The translations under genes and the position numbers were made by a program. Below, in pieces: positions 5,023 through 5,390 of a stretch of 5,390 bases of DNA. Numbering within the stretch: the first letter of the stretch is position 1; each line of letters starts with the position of its first letter. Origin of the DNA: Pseudomonadota bacterium (GTDB taxonomy: Bacteria > Pseudomonadota > Alphaproteobacteria > Rhizobiales > Devosiaceae); contig JAEZFJ010000119.1 in the NCBI GenBank assembly GCA_023437755.1, positions 1 to 5,390 of the forward strand, written 5' to 3'. The notes under the pieces are model-generated. The model had not been told where the DNA came from, did not search any database, and saw only the letters and a list, made by a program, of their open reading frames with translations.

Positions 5023-5390
5023 TCGCTGTCTGCAGGAAATTGGGGAACAATTGCGCTCTGGCGCGCGCGATAGGCATCGAGCCGGTCCGCCAACTCGTCA
5101 TCGACCAGGGCGAGGACCGCAGCGGCGAGCAGGGCCGCGTTAATGGCGCCGGGCTCGCCGATGGCAAGAGTGCCCACGGGTATGCCGCCCGGCATCTGCA
5201 CGATCGAGAGCAGGCTGTCCTGCCCGTTGAGGGCCTTGGAGCGTACCGGCACGCCGAACACGGGCAGCGGCGTCATCGCGGCGATCATGCCGGGCAGGTG
5301 GGCGGCTCCGCCGGCGCCAGCGATGATGATCTTGAAGCCCTCGCTGCGGGCGGTGGTGGCGAAGTCGACCAGGCGCTCGGGGGTGCGATG
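5019..5390 (-). CDS. purE: N5-carboxyaminoimidazole ribonucleotide mutase (PurE), C-terminal part
   Basis: PurE of class I rearranges N5-CAIR to CAIR, the step after PurK, in the cytoplasm as an octamer. The frame is open from the right edge to TGA at 5021-5019, giving 123 residues. The first visible residue is the histidine of HRTPERLVDFA, which lines up with catalytic His45 of E. coli PurE, so about 44 N-terminal residues lie outside the window. The fragment then shows the glycine-rich substrate loop IIAGAGGAAHLPGM, the TPLPVFGVPV block, and SLLSIVQMPGGIPVGTLAIG, all strongly conserved, ending in the usual helical tail (LLAAAVLALVDDELADRLDA). It lies directly upstream of purK with a four-base overlap, so the two are very likely made from one message in matched amounts. 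Confidence 0.97.
   Translation of the reverse strand, partial: HRTPERLVDFATTARSEGFKIIIAGAGGAAHLPGMIAAMTPLPVFGVPVRSKALNGQDSLLSIVQMPGGIPVGTLAIGEPGAINAALLAAAVLALVDDELADRLDAYRARQSAIVPQFPADSE

Noticed and set aside
4348..5073. 241-residue + strand reading frame
   Set aside because: It is antisense to purK and its product has no recognisable motif; purK in the opposite frame is certain.
1..5390. Mobile element, CRISPR array, toxin-antitoxin or defence system
   Set aside because: No transposase, integrase, spaced repeats, tRNA target or paired small genes were seen; the genes are housekeeping or common accessory enzymes.

Overview
The window is GC-rich chromosomal DNA of alphaproteobacterial character, most like Hyphomicrobiales (a Devosia-like lineage is possible, but this is an impression from protein style). 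The evidence is the conserved transhydrogenase PntB, a SlyX ending in a PPPHY motif, an S21 that keeps the core sequence seen in rhizobia-like bacteria, and the purE-purK pair. There is no sign of phage, plasmid, insertion sequence, CRISPR array, tRNA or rRNA. Codon and base use look uniform throughout.

Layout from left to right: (1) the C-terminal part of pntB on the + strand, entering from the left edge; (2) convergent to it, a slyX gene on the - strand broken by one in-frame amber codon, with the rest of the reading frame intact behind it; (3) a 207-bp divergent intergenic region holding a nested inverted repeat; (4) a five-helix membrane protein on the + strand resembling a divergent TspO/MBR protein; (5) a cytoplasmic DsbA/FrnE-like thiol oxidoreductase with a CPWC active site, + strand; (6) a membrane-anchored alpha/beta hydrolase of the ABHD13/BEM46 type starting at GTG, + strand; (7) a GC-rich hairpin terminator between convergent genes; (8) rpsU (ribosomal protein S21) on the - strand with a TTG start, its own likely promoter and a structured leader; (9) purK and the 3' part of purE on the - strand, joined by a 4-base GTGA overlap and entering from the right edge.

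Functionally this is mostly housekeeping. PntB is half of the proton-driven transhydrogenase that makes NADPH. PurE and PurK together convert AIR through N5-CAIR to CAIR in purine synthesis. S21 is a small-subunit ribosomal protein. The three + strand genes (TspO-like, DsbA-like, hydrolase) point the same way with gaps of about 60 to 105 bases, and each has its own Shine-Dalgarno sequence. They may be co-transcribed, but nothing shows a shared pathway.

I found no convincing new multi-gene system. The points most worth checking are the amber-interrupted slyX, the nested inverted repeat between slyX and the TspO-like gene, and the promoter and leader of rpsU.
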